Assembly (NCBI GenBank): GCA_023391955.1
Contig: JAEWAA010000462.1
Location: forward strand, 1-5,633
Origin: Bacillota bacterium
GTDB lineage: Bacteria; Bacillota; Bacilli; Paenibacillales; NBRC-103111
Reading direction: 5' to 3'
Length of the DNA stretch: 5,633 nt
The notes below the pieces were generated by a model. That model worked only from the letters and a program-made list of their open reading frames with translations, searched no databases and was not told the origin of the DNA. The position numbers and the translations under genes are program-made. Below, in pieces: positions 1 through 5,295 of this stretch (position 1 is the stretch's first letter; each line of letters opens with the position of its first letter).

Positions 1-357
1 GCGTTATCACGGGGTGCCGTATTCCTTGTTTATCATGAACGCATGTGTGACCGGGATTTATACCGTGGGGGTGCTGGCTGCTTTGTACGCGTCCTTTTTG
101 TTTCCTGATATGGCGGCCTTCACCTCCCAGTCCTCCGGGTTGATCAACGGTGTCGCTACGATTTTGTTGACGGTGTTATTGACCCCCACCTGGCCATGCT
201 GACGGACAAGGCCCAGCGTGACCCGAAGGCCCAAGCCGGCTTGGGGCAGGTGCTGGGGGCGTTTATGCTCTCCCGGTTGGCCGGCACCCTGCTGGCCCAG
301 CTGCTGTTCCTGCCTGCCGCGTATTGGATCGGCTGGGTGGCGGGGCTGCTTCATTGA
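1..357 (+). pseudogene. amj: Amj-family lipid II flippase (formerly DUF2837), 3' part, apparent frameshift
   Basis: This is the C-terminal part of a polytopic membrane protein resembling Amj (B. subtilis YdaH, 'alternate to MurJ'), which moves lipid II across the cytoplasmic membrane during peptidoglycan synthesis. The 5' end lies outside the window. Frame 2 is open from base 2 and encodes hydrophobic, family-like sequence (GVLAALYASFLFP, then SSGLINGVATILLTVL), but stops at 200-202. From base 181, frame 1 continues the family pattern (DPHLAMLTDKAQ, then LSRLAGTLLAQLLFLPAAYW) and stops at 355-357. Restoring one base near 179-181 would join the halves into one natural C-terminus. I see no slippery heptamer, so programmed frameshifting is unlikely. 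It is either a real inactivating deletion or a sequencing error. The family call rests on remembered sequence patterns. The stop codon abuts the ribosome binding site of the next gene, suggesting co-transcription. Confidence 0.72.
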
Positions 358-372
358 GGAAGGGGTGACGAA

Positions 373-1293
373 ATGAACCGGCGCCATCCGCAAGTCGTCC
401 GACAAGCCATGAAGTACATTCATGCGCACCTGGAACGGAAGCTGTCACTGCAGGAGGTGGCAGAGGCGGTAGCCTTTTCTCCCTACCATTTCCACCGGCT
501 CTTTGTCCGCCAGACGGGAGAAACCCTGCATACTTACGTCTTGAGGGTGCGGCTGGAGGAGGCGGCCCGGCAGCTTCTCGGATACCGTGATGCTTCTGTA
601 ATGGAGATTGCGGCGAGAACGGGCTTTTCCGGTCCTCCTGCTTTTACCCGGGCTTTCCGGGCACATTTTGGCATGCCGCCCTCCGAATACAGAAGCAAGG
701 GAGGGGCTCCTTCCGGCGGAGAAAAGGAAGATCTCGTTTCAGGCGCGGAAGAGATTTCCTTTCAAGTAACGCTGCATAATTTGCCCCGGCTCCAAGTAGC
801 ATACAAACGGGTAAAAGGAGTCCGTGGCGGCACTTTTGACGTTAAGGTGGCCGAGGCTTTTGCAGATGTCTCCGCATGGTGGGACAAGCATTCCCACGAA
901 AACCCCGGCGGACCTTATATTCTTGCTTCCGTCGAGGAGAATTGGAGCTTGCCCCAGGCCGAAAGGACTTATGATGTTTGTGTGGCCATCCCGCCTTTTT
1001 TCCGCACAAGCCTGCACAAATTCCCGTTGAAGGAGCTTGAGGGAGGATTATTCGCGGTCTGCCGCATTAAAAAGCAGGGGGACATGCCGCTGATTTTTGC
1101 GGAAGCGATCCGGGAAGCGACCTGGGCATCGGAGTATATGTATGACCATTGGATACCGGACAATGGTTACCAGTTGGACAGCCGGCCGGGTTTGCATCTG
1201 TTTTATACAGAGCCGGGCAAGCCGGAGGTTGTGATGGAGTGCTGCCTGCCAGTCATTCTGTCTGATGGAAGAAGAGCAAGAAATGGTAAGTAA
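373..1293 (+). CDS. AraC-family transcriptional regulator with C-terminal GyrI-like effector domain
   Basis: This 306-residue cytoplasmic DNA-binding protein has the two AraC helix-turn-helix units at the N-terminus. The first spans about residues 25-47 (LSLQEVAEAVAFSPYHFHRL) and the second about 75-98, followed by the signature end FGMPPSEYR at 99-107. After a hydrophilic linker (about 108-127), residues 128-296 form a GyrI-like/Rob-type small-molecule-binding domain (DVKVAEAFADVSAWW, ERTYDVCVAIPPF, LHLFYTEPGKPEV). In this family the domain binds hydrophobic or cationic drugs and related ligands, as in Rob and SAV-type regulators. The ATG is preceded at 7 nt by AGGAAGGGG (357-365), whose first base is the last base of the upstream stop codon, so translation may be coupled to amj. 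The length is normal for this architecture and no defect is visible. The likely target is itself or the adjacent CPBP gene, which is inference from position. The ligand is unknown. Confidence 0.92.
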   Translation: MNRRHPQVVRQAMKYIHAHLERKLSLQEVAEAVAFSPYHFHRLFVRQTGETLHTYVLRVRLEEAARQLLGYRDASVMEIAARTGFSGPPAFTRAFRAHFGMPPSEYRSKGGAPSGGEKEDLVSGAEEISFQVTLHNLPRLQVAYKRVKGVRGGTFDVKVAEAFADVSAWWDKHSHENPGGPYILASVEENWSLPQAERTYDVCVAIPPFFRTSLHKFPLKELEGGLFAVCRIKKQGDMPLIFAEAIREATWASEYMYDHWIPDNGYQLDSRPGLHLFYTEPGKPEVVMECCLPVILSDGRRARNGK

Positions 1294-1307
1294 AACAAAC
1301 GCCCCGC

Positions 1308-1330
1308 TTGTTATGCTGATGCCATAACAA
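1308..1330. repeat. Perfect 8-bp inverted repeat between the regulator and CPBP genes
   Basis: TTGTTATG (1308-1315) and CATAACAA (1323-1330) are exact reverse complements separated by 7 nt. An imperfect third copy, AACAAAC (1294-1300), can instead pair with GCTTGTT (1306-1312) across GCCCC with one mismatch, so two mutually exclusive hairpins are possible. No T-tract follows, so it is not a standard intrinsic terminator. The right arm ends only 3 nt before the GGGAGG ribosome binding site of the CPBP gene. It could be a dyad operator or a leader hairpin; function is not shown. Confidence 0.5.
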
Positions 1331-1346
1331 ACAGGGAGGCGAATAA

Positions 1347-2174
1347 ATGAATACATCATCGTCTAAAAGAGAGATCGTATTGTTTCTGTTGGTCACCTTC
1401 TCCTTTACGTGGTTATGCTGGCTGTTTCTTCCGGTAATTGGCGTGGACCCTGCCGATCCCGGTTCCGCTAAACATCCAGCCATGCTGCTGTGGCCGTTGG
1501 GCCAGTTCGGGCCGACTCTGGCGGTGCTGGTATTGGCTGCCGCAAGCTCCAGGACGGACAGGGTGAAGAAACCGCTGCTTTCCTGCCAATGGAAGCTGTA
1601 TTACCGCTCCCCGGCGTGGTATCTGGTTCTGCTGCTCCCTCTATTGTGGATGAGTCCCGCTTGGCTGTACGCTTCTTTAACCCCGTCTGCCGACGGAGCA
1701 GGGGATGCGGCAGGTTTACCTTCCGTTCTTTCGGCGTTTCTACCGGCGGTGCTGTTTGCTTTAGGCGAGGAGATCGGCTGGAGGGGATTCCTTCTGCCCC
1801 AGCTTTTACGCCGCCGAAGCAGATTGGCCTCCAGCTTGATTATCGGCATGATCTGGTGCGTCTGGCATCTGCCCATTTTGTATCTAACGTCCTACGAGAC
1901 CCCGCTGCAATTTGCCATCTTTCTGTTGGAGTATGCCCCAACACTCCTGCTGTGGTCGGTCTTACTAACATGGGTTTTTGAACGAACGGGCCGAAGCATA
2001 TGGATGGCAGTGCTGCTCCATGGCGCTTTTACTGCCACATTTAACCTGTTGGCTCCTCTTCTTGCAGGAGGTGGAGCTGCGATGAGCCTGCTGCCGCTTC
2101 TTGCGGTCCTGCTTTTTGCCGGGACTGTTGTGCTGCGTGACAAACCCTACTGGACAACTGCGGCTCCTGTCTAA
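1347..2174 (+). CDS. CPBP (CAAX protease/bacteriocin-processing) family intramembrane metalloprotease
   Basis: This 275-residue integral membrane protein has hydrophobic segments at about 9-31, 45-65, 90-110, 127-140, 160-180, 190-210, 217-238 and 246-263. The family's active-site motifs are all present: EEIGWRGFLLP with Glu141-Glu142 and Arg146; His174 in WCVWHLPIL; and LLHGAFTATFN with His225 and Asn233. In characterised members (Rce1-like enzymes) these residues hold the metal and catalyse cleavage of prenylated or other substrates within the membrane. Bacterial members are linked to bacteriocin self-immunity, peptide maturation or regulated proteolysis, but the substrate here cannot be told from sequence. 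The ATG has GGGAGG (1334-1339) 7 nt upstream. It follows the AraC-type regulator by 53 nt on the same strand, which suggests, without proof, that the regulator controls it. No bacteriocin-like small ORF is visible beside it, which weakens an immunity reading. Confidence 0.9.
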   Translation: MNTSSSKREIVLFLLVTFSFTWLCWLFLPVIGVDPADPGSAKHPAMLLWPLGQFGPTLAVLVLAAASSRTDRVKKPLLSCQWKLYYRSPAWYLVLLLPLLWMSPAWLYASLTPSADGAGDAAGLPSVLSAFLPAVLFALGEEIGWRGFLLPQLLRRRSRLASSLIIGMIWCVWHLPILYLTSYETPLQFAIFLLEYAPTLLLWSVLLTWVFERTGRSIWMAVLLHGAFTATFNLLAPLLAGGGAAMSLLPLLAVLLFAGTVVLRDKPYWTTAAPV

Positions 2175-2182
2175 CGGCAGCA

Positions 2183-2211
2183 TTTACAGATGTTCAAGGC
2201 CATGCTACCAT
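2183..2211 (+). promoter_or_regulatory. Candidate sigma-A promoter for the DinB-family gene
   Basis: A -35-like TTTACA (2183-2188, 5 of 6 consensus bases) is followed after 17 nt by TACCAT (2206-2211, 4 of 6). An extended -10 TG dinucleotide sits at 2203-2204. Spacing is ideal and the element falls in the 73-nt gap after the CPBP gene. No terminator is seen in that gap, so the DinB gene may be both read through from upstream and transcribed from here. Prediction by eye only. Confidence 0.42.
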
Positions 2212-2233
2212 ATAGCAAAACATTCTTGCGAAC

Positions 2234-2237
2234 GGAG
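2234..2237 (+). promoter_or_regulatory. Ribosome binding site deciding the GTG start of the DinB-family gene
   Basis: GGAG lies 10 nt upstream of GTG 2248 but only 1 nt before the in-frame GTG at 2239, which is too close to serve that codon. This favours 2248 as the start. Spacing is slightly long, so the exact start is probable rather than certain. Confidence 0.5.
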
Positions 2238-2247
2238 CGTGAAAGCT

Positions 2248-2784
2248 GTGCAAAAAAGGCCAGAGTTGAAGGATTATCCGGAGCATATTGTCCATTACCT
2301 GAAGCAGGTCCCGGAGGGGGATCTTCTCGAAATCCTGAGGAAGCAGACGGACGAGGTGCTTGCGCTGCTTTCTCCTTTGACCGAGGAAGAGAGCTTGTAC
2401 CGCTACGCACCAGGCAAGTGGAGCATCAGACAGCTTGTGGGGCATATTGCCGATACGGAGCAGGTTTTTGCTTACCGGCTTCTGCGGGCGGCCCGCAATG
2501 ACCGTACCCCGCTTCCGGGTTTTGATGAGAATGAGTTTGTGGATGCCGCCTTTTTTGATGAAAAGCCGCTGTCCGCTCTTCTGGCCCGGTTTGAGGCTAC
2601 CCGCCGCACTGCCATTCTGCTGATGGAAAGCCTGAAGGAAGAGGAATGGAACAACAAAGGCATCGTGAACGGCTATGAGGGAACCGCCCTGTCCTGGGGA
2701 TGCGTCCTGGCCGGGCATGCCGCTCACCATCTGCGGGTGCTGGATGAACGATATTATGGAGACCAAGGGTTGCGCCGCCGGTAA
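2248..2784 (+). CDS. DinB-family (YfiT/BstA-like fold) putative metal-dependent enzyme
   Basis: This predicted 178-residue cytoplasmic four-helix-bundle protein belongs to the DinB superfamily. The N-terminal APGKWSIRQLVGHIADTE region (54-71) is typical and supplies His66; GHAAHHLRVLDE (156-167) supplies His157 and His161. These three histidines match the family's metal-binding triad. Characterised relatives include bacillithiol S-transferases (BstA/YfiT) and mycothiol-dependent enzymes of Gram-positives, so a thiol-transferase or detoxification role is possible but not provable here. The reading frame stays open upstream into the CPBP gene, but no good start is there. GTG 2248, with GGAG 10 nt before it, gives a family-typical length and N-terminus. 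It is the last gene of the rightward group and converges on the M20 dipeptidase with 64 bp between stops. No truncation or missing ligand is seen. Confidence 0.88.
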   Translation: MQKRPELKDYPEHIVHYLKQVPEGDLLEILRKQTDEVLALLSPLTEEESLYRYAPGKWSIRQLVGHIADTEQVFAYRLLRAARNDRTPLPGFDENEFVDAAFFDEKPLSALLARFEATRRTAILLMESLKEEEWNNKGIVNGYEGTALSWGCVLAGHAAHHLRVLDERYYGDQGLRRR

Positions 2785-2808
2785 GCTGGTCTTCCTCCCC
2801 GCACAAAC

Positions 2809-2843
2809 AAAAAACCGCCAAGCATATCGCTTGACGGTTTTTT
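2809..2843. terminator. Bidirectional intrinsic terminator between the DinB and M20 dipeptidase genes
   Basis: CCGCCAAGC (2815-2823) pairs with GCTTGACGG (2829-2837) around a 5-nt loop, extended by six A-T pairs (2809-2814 with 2838-2843). Each strand therefore ends in six Ts. In the rightward RNA one stem position is a C-A mismatch (2818 with 2834). In the leftward RNA the same position is a U-G wobble, so the hairpin should be somewhat stronger for the dipeptidase. It begins 24 nt after the DinB stop and 5 nt after the dipeptidase stop. Confidence 0.9.
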
Positions 2844-2848
2844 GCGTT

Positions 2849-4228
2849 TTATTGTTTGCCCAACTGTCCAACCTCGACCCAGAAGCGGCACAGGGTAGAT
2901 GTGCCTTTGCTGAAGTTCTCCAATTGGAAGTATTCATTGGGGGCATGCATTCCTTCCTCGGGCAATCCGAAGTCCAGCATGACCACCGGTGCGCCAAGCA
3001 CCTTGGAGAAAACCTCGATAATCGGGATGGAGCCGCCGCTGCGGATGTAGACCGGCTTTTTCCCGAAGCCCTCCTCATAGGAGACGGAGGCAGCTTGTAT
3101 GTACGGATGGTTAACAGGGATGTAGAAGGGTTTGCCGCGGTGGGTCTGCTTCATAGTCACGGTTACCCCGGCCGGCGTATGAGCCTTCACATGCCGCTCT
3201 ATCTTCCGGTAAATATCGTCCGGGTCCTGGTTGTCCACCAGCCGGCAGGAAATTTTGGCCCCGGCGCCTGAGGGAACAATGGGCTTCAGCCCTTCTCCCT
3301 GGTAGCCGCCGTAAAGCCCGTTGATTTCCAGAGTAGGACGTGCGCTGGTCCGTTCCAGGAAGGTATAGCCGGTTTCTCCGGCCAGCTCCTGCACATTCAG
3401 CTCCACACGGGTTTTCTCCTCGTCGAAGGGAATTTCCCGGAAGGCCTGATGGGCAGCTTCATCCATGGGGATTACACCGTCATAGAAGCCTTCGATAAGA
3501 ATCCGGTCCTGCTCATCCTTCATGGAAGCCAGGAGCTTAATCAGCGCTGTCGCCGGATTGGCCACACCGCCTCCGAAAAGTCCGGAATGCAGGTCGGACT
3601 TGGGTCCCTGCACCTCCAGCTCCAAGCCGCAGATGCCCCGCAGGCCATAGCAGATGGAGGGGGTCTCTTCACTGATCATAGGTCCGTCGGAGATGGCGAT
3701 CAAGTCGGCCTGGAGCAGCTCGGCATGGGCCTCCAGAAACGGAGCCAGATGAGGGCTGGCAATCTCCTCCTCACCCTCAATGCAGAATTTGACGTTCACC
3801 GGCAGGGTGCCTTTGGTTTTCAAGAAGGCCTCCACGGTTTTCACCTGGGTGTACAGCTGCGCCTTGTCGTCGGTTGCGCCTCTCCCGTACAGCCTGCCGT
3901 TCTTCAGCACCGGCTCGAAGGGATCGGTTTCCCATTGGTCTACCGGGTCGGCAGGCTGCACGTCATAATGCCCGTAAATCAGCGCTGTCGGCTGGCCGGG
4001 ATTATGGAGCCAATCACCGTATACCACCGGGTGGCCTTCGGTTTCCAGAACCTGAACATGCTCAAGCCCGGCTTCCATCAGCCGGTCCGCCAGCCAGCGG
4101 GCGGCTTTCCGCATGTCTTCTTTATGCGCAGAACTGGCGCTTACGCTGGGAATCCGGATGAAATCCTTTAATTCCTCCACATGCCGTTCGTGATGCTCTT
4201 CCAAATAGCGGGTGACATCCTGAGTCAT
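2849..4228 (-). CDS. M20 (M20/M25/M40) family dipeptidase
   Basis: This 459-residue cytosolic di-zinc peptidase belongs to the carnosinase-like branch of the M20 family, whose members hydrolyse dipeptides during peptide use and turnover. Its ligands and catalytic residues are all visible. His87 and Asp89 lie in YGHYDVQP; Asp120 in GRGATDDKA bridges the metals; Glu154 (base) and Glu155 (ligand) lie in EGEEEIAS; Asp181 lies in ISDGP; His428 lies in EEGMHAPNE. The lid domain, about residues 195-370, includes His214 in SDLHSGLFGG, the dimer-contact/substrate histidine of the family. Length is normal and no frame defect is seen. The frame extends 23 codons upstream to 4297, but ATG 4228 is preferred: it has AAGGAG 11 nt upstream, and M-T-Q-D begins directly before the conserved N-terminal helix. 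It appears monocistronic, ending at the shared terminator. Exact dipeptide specificity is unknown. Confidence 0.95.
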   Translation of the reverse strand: MTQDVTRYLEEHHERHVEELKDFIRIPSVSASSAHKEDMRKAARWLADRLMEAGLEHVQVLETEGHPVVYGDWLHNPGQPTALIYGHYDVQPADPVDQWETDPFEPVLKNGRLYGRGATDDKAQLYTQVKTVEAFLKTKGTLPVNVKFCIEGEEEIASPHLAPFLEAHAELLQADLIAISDGPMISEETPSICYGLRGICGLELEVQGPKSDLHSGLFGGGVANPATALIKLLASMKDEQDRILIEGFYDGVIPMDEAAHQAFREIPFDEEKTRVELNVQELAGETGYTFLERTSARPTLEINGLYGGYQGEGLKPIVPSGAGAKISCRLVDNQDPDDIYRKIERHVKAHTPAGVTVTMKQTHRGKPFYIPVNHPYIQAASVSYEEGFGKKPVYIRSGGSIPIIEVFSKVLGAPVVMLDFGLPEEGMHAPNEYFQLENFSKGTSTLCRFWVEVGQLGKQ

Positions 4229-4239
4229 CGGATCTTCTT

Positions 4240-4245
4240 CTCCTT
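4240..4245 (-). promoter_or_regulatory. Ribosome binding site fixing the dipeptidase start
   Basis: On the - strand AAGGAG lies 11 nt before ATG 4228. No comparable site precedes the alternative upstream start at 4297, which also falls within the candidate promoter. Spacing is a little long. Confidence 0.6.
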
Positions 4246-4265
4246 TTACGAAAGTCTCGCTGGTA

Positions 4266-4297
4266 ATTGTATCATATTTTTTGCCATGGCATGTCAT
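4266..4297 (-). promoter_or_regulatory. Candidate promoter for the M20 dipeptidase
   Basis: Read on the - strand, ATGACA (4297-4292) precedes TATGAT (4276-4271) by 15 nt, and an alternative -10, TACAAT (4271-4266), lies 20 nt from it. Neither spacing is ideal, but the -10 matches are good (5 of 6 each) and the position is right for a leader of roughly 30-40 nt. A 10-bp palindrome sits in the spacer. Confidence 0.35.
4282..4291. repeat. 10-bp palindrome in the dipeptidase promoter spacer
   Basis: TGCCATGGCA is a perfect palindrome lying between the proposed -35 and -10 elements of the leftward promoter, a usual place for a repressor half-site pair. Ten bases is short enough to occur by chance; no second copy was noticed nearby. 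Confidence 0.3.
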
Positions 4298-4335
4298 ATC
4301 TTAAACAATTCTTAATTTTTCCAAAACCCATTATT

Positions 4336-4371
4336 TTGACCGTAGCAAAAGGCGTATAGTTCTGTTATAGT
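4336..4371 (+). promoter_or_regulatory. Candidate extended -10 promoter for the PAP2 gene
   Basis: TGTTATAGT (4363-4371) matches the TGnTATAAT extended -10 pattern, with TATAGT at 4366-4371. Extended -10 promoters tolerate a poor -35, and here the 17-nt-spaced hexamer TAGCAA (4343-4348) is weak. TTGACC at 4336-4341 is a better -35 sequence but lies 24 nt from this -10. The implied 5' leader before the GTG start is about 30 nt and includes AAGGAG. Confidence 0.4.
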
Positions 4372-4392
4372 GTGATGAGTCAGTTTGAAGAG

Positions 4393-4398
4393 AAGGAG
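4393..4398 (+). promoter_or_regulatory. Ribosome binding site deciding the GTG start of the PAP2 gene
   Basis: AAGGAG lies 9 nt upstream of GTG 4408. The frame is open further back to a GTG at 4372 and an ATG at 4375, but no Shine-Dalgarno site precedes those and they overlap the predicted transcription start. Confidence 0.65.
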
Positions 4399-4407
4399 AA
4401 ATGCCGC

Positions 4408-5079
4408 GTGAAACAGAAAATCATGTCCACAGTAAAACAGCTTTTGCCCCTTGGCTGGCTTTTGACTGTTATGGCATGCAGCTATGTCTATGGGCTGACC
4501 AACGGAATCGCACGTCCGCTTCATACCATGGAAATTTGGCTGGACCGGGTTATTCCGTTTAATGAATACTTTATTATTCCCTATATTATTTGGGGCCCAT
4601 GTATCTTCTTGTCCTTCGCATTCTTCTTCTTCAAGAACCGGGATGCCTATTACAGAATGATTATCTGCTCCGTTATCGGCCACATCGTCTGTTATGCCTT
4701 CTATATGACCTACCAGACCTATGTGCCGCGGCCCTTTATAACCGATGATACGATTTTCCTGAAGCTTGTCCACTATATATATTCCAATGACCAGCCGGTG
4801 AATTGTTTTCCCAGCATTCATGTTCTGACCACCTATATGATGATGCGCGCTTACCACTGGGAGAAGTTGTCTAAGAAGGTGGCGTGGATTCCGCAGTTTA
4901 TCGGTCTTTCCATTATCCTGTCCACGGTATTTGTCAAGCAGCATGTAGTGATAGACGTAGCCGGCGGAATTGTACTGGGTGAAGCCATGATTCTGCTTGT
5001 TTACCACCCGGCCTTCGGCAAACAGCTGTTTTCCATGCGCAGCCGGAAGGTTGCCAACAACCGCCAATTGCAGGCCTAA
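4408..5079 (+). CDS. PAP2-superfamily membrane phosphatase/transferase, sphingolipid-synthase-like variant
   Basis: This 223-residue membrane protein has hydrophobic segments at about 13-30, 55-75, 83-102, 134-149, 160-176 and 183-200. It carries a recognisable PAP2 active site. Motif 1 is reduced to TYVPRPF, with Arg108-Pro109 and without the usual lysine. Motif 2 is CFPSIHV, with His138 in place of the usual PSGH pattern. Motif 3 is VFVKQHVVIDVAGG, with nucleophile-type His179 and Asp183. The FPS-x-H and K-x-H-x3-D forms resemble the PAP2_3 branch, which includes AUR1/sphingomyelin-synthase-like proteins. Family members act on lipid phosphates or transfer phospho-head groups at the membrane. 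The bacterial substrate is unknown; a role in envelope phospholipid or undecaprenyl-phosphate metabolism is possible. The start is GTG 4408, based on AAGGAG 9 nt upstream. The gene appears to stand alone, divergent from the dipeptidase and closed by its own terminator. Confidence 0.87.
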   Translation: MKQKIMSTVKQLLPLGWLLTVMACSYVYGLTNGIARPLHTMEIWLDRVIPFNEYFIIPYIIWGPCIFLSFAFFFFKNRDAYYRMIICSVIGHIVCYAFYMTYQTYVPRPFITDDTIFLKLVHYIYSNDQPVNCFPSIHVLTTYMMMRAYHWEKLSKKVAWIPQFIGLSIILSTVFVKQHVVIDVAGGIVLGEAMILLVYHPAFGKQLFSMRSRKVANNRQLQA

Positions 5080-5111
5080 ATGATGTTCTTCATTTTTCTG
5101 ATACCTTTAGT

Positions 5112-5146
5112 AAAGGCTCTCCGCCTAAGCGCGGAGGGCTTTTTTT
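5112..5146 (+). terminator. Intrinsic terminator of the PAP2 gene
   Basis: AAAGGCTCTCCGC (5112-5124) pairs along 13 positions with the segment at 5131-5143, around a 6-nt loop (CTAAGC). The stem includes two G-T wobbles, and a seven-T run (5140-5146) follows the GC-rich part. It lies 32 nt after the PAP2 stop codon and separates that gene from the secreted-protein gene. Confidence 0.93.
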
Positions 5147-5295
5147 GTTGCAGCCGCATCCTCCCCCGACTTTTTCTAGGGATAACAGGACGGGAACAAG
5201 GAAAAACAAAAGAGGGGCAAGATGAAGCAGGCGGAAAAATGACAAGGCCGTGTTTTATCTCCTACATCGATGAACAGACAGAAGGGAGAACCGTC
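5147..5295 (+). other. Leader region of the secreted-protein gene, with a six-codon mini-ORF
   Basis: This 149-bp stretch must hold the promoter of the following gene, but I find no convincing -35/-10 pair. It is purine-rich around 5190-5240. A mini-ORF at 5222-5242 (M-K-Q-A-E-K, stop TGA) has GAGGGG (5212-5217) 4 nt before its ATG. Its stop overlaps an ATG at 5239 (ATGA) that is in frame with the secreted protein 19 codons downstream. Whether this is translated is unknown; it may be coincidence. Confidence 0.3.
5284..5288 (+). promoter_or_regulatory. Ribosome binding site of the secreted-protein gene
   Basis: GGGAG lies 7 nt before ATG 5296, the start that gives a clean signal peptide. The in-frame ATG at 5239 has only a weak purine stretch before it and would add 19 charged and polar residues ahead of the signal sequence. 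Confidence 0.7.

Noticed and set aside
173..190. Programmed -1 frameshift in the flippase gene.
   Set aside because: No X-XXY-YYZ slippery heptamer or clear downstream stimulatory structure is visible, so a deletion or sequencing error is more likely.
2101..2247. A 49-codon upstream extension of the DinB frame overlapping the CPBP gene.
   Set aside because: No Shine-Dalgarno supports it, it would overlap the CPBP gene by 74 nt, and the extra residues do not resemble DinB N-termini.
2194..3078. Long - strand ORF (294 codons) antisense to the DinB gene and crossing the terminator.
   Set aside because: It overlaps two well-supported genes and the shared terminator, has no family-like sequence, and is a shadow of codon use in the DinB and dipeptidase genes.
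4229..4297. A 23-codon N-terminal extension of the dipeptidase.
   Set aside because: No ribosome binding site precedes 4297. The extension is polar, not family-like, and covers the candidate promoter.
4312..5067. Long - strand ORF (251 codons) antisense to the PAP2 gene.
   Set aside because: The + strand frame has complete PAP2 motifs, a ribosome binding site and a terminator. The antisense translation shows no recognisable domain.
5177..5189. TAGGGATAACAGG, identical to the first 13 bases of the I-SceI site and to a conserved 23S rRNA stretch.
   Set aside because: The match stops at 5189 and the flanks do not resemble 23S rRNA or the rest of the 18-bp site. It is most simply chance.
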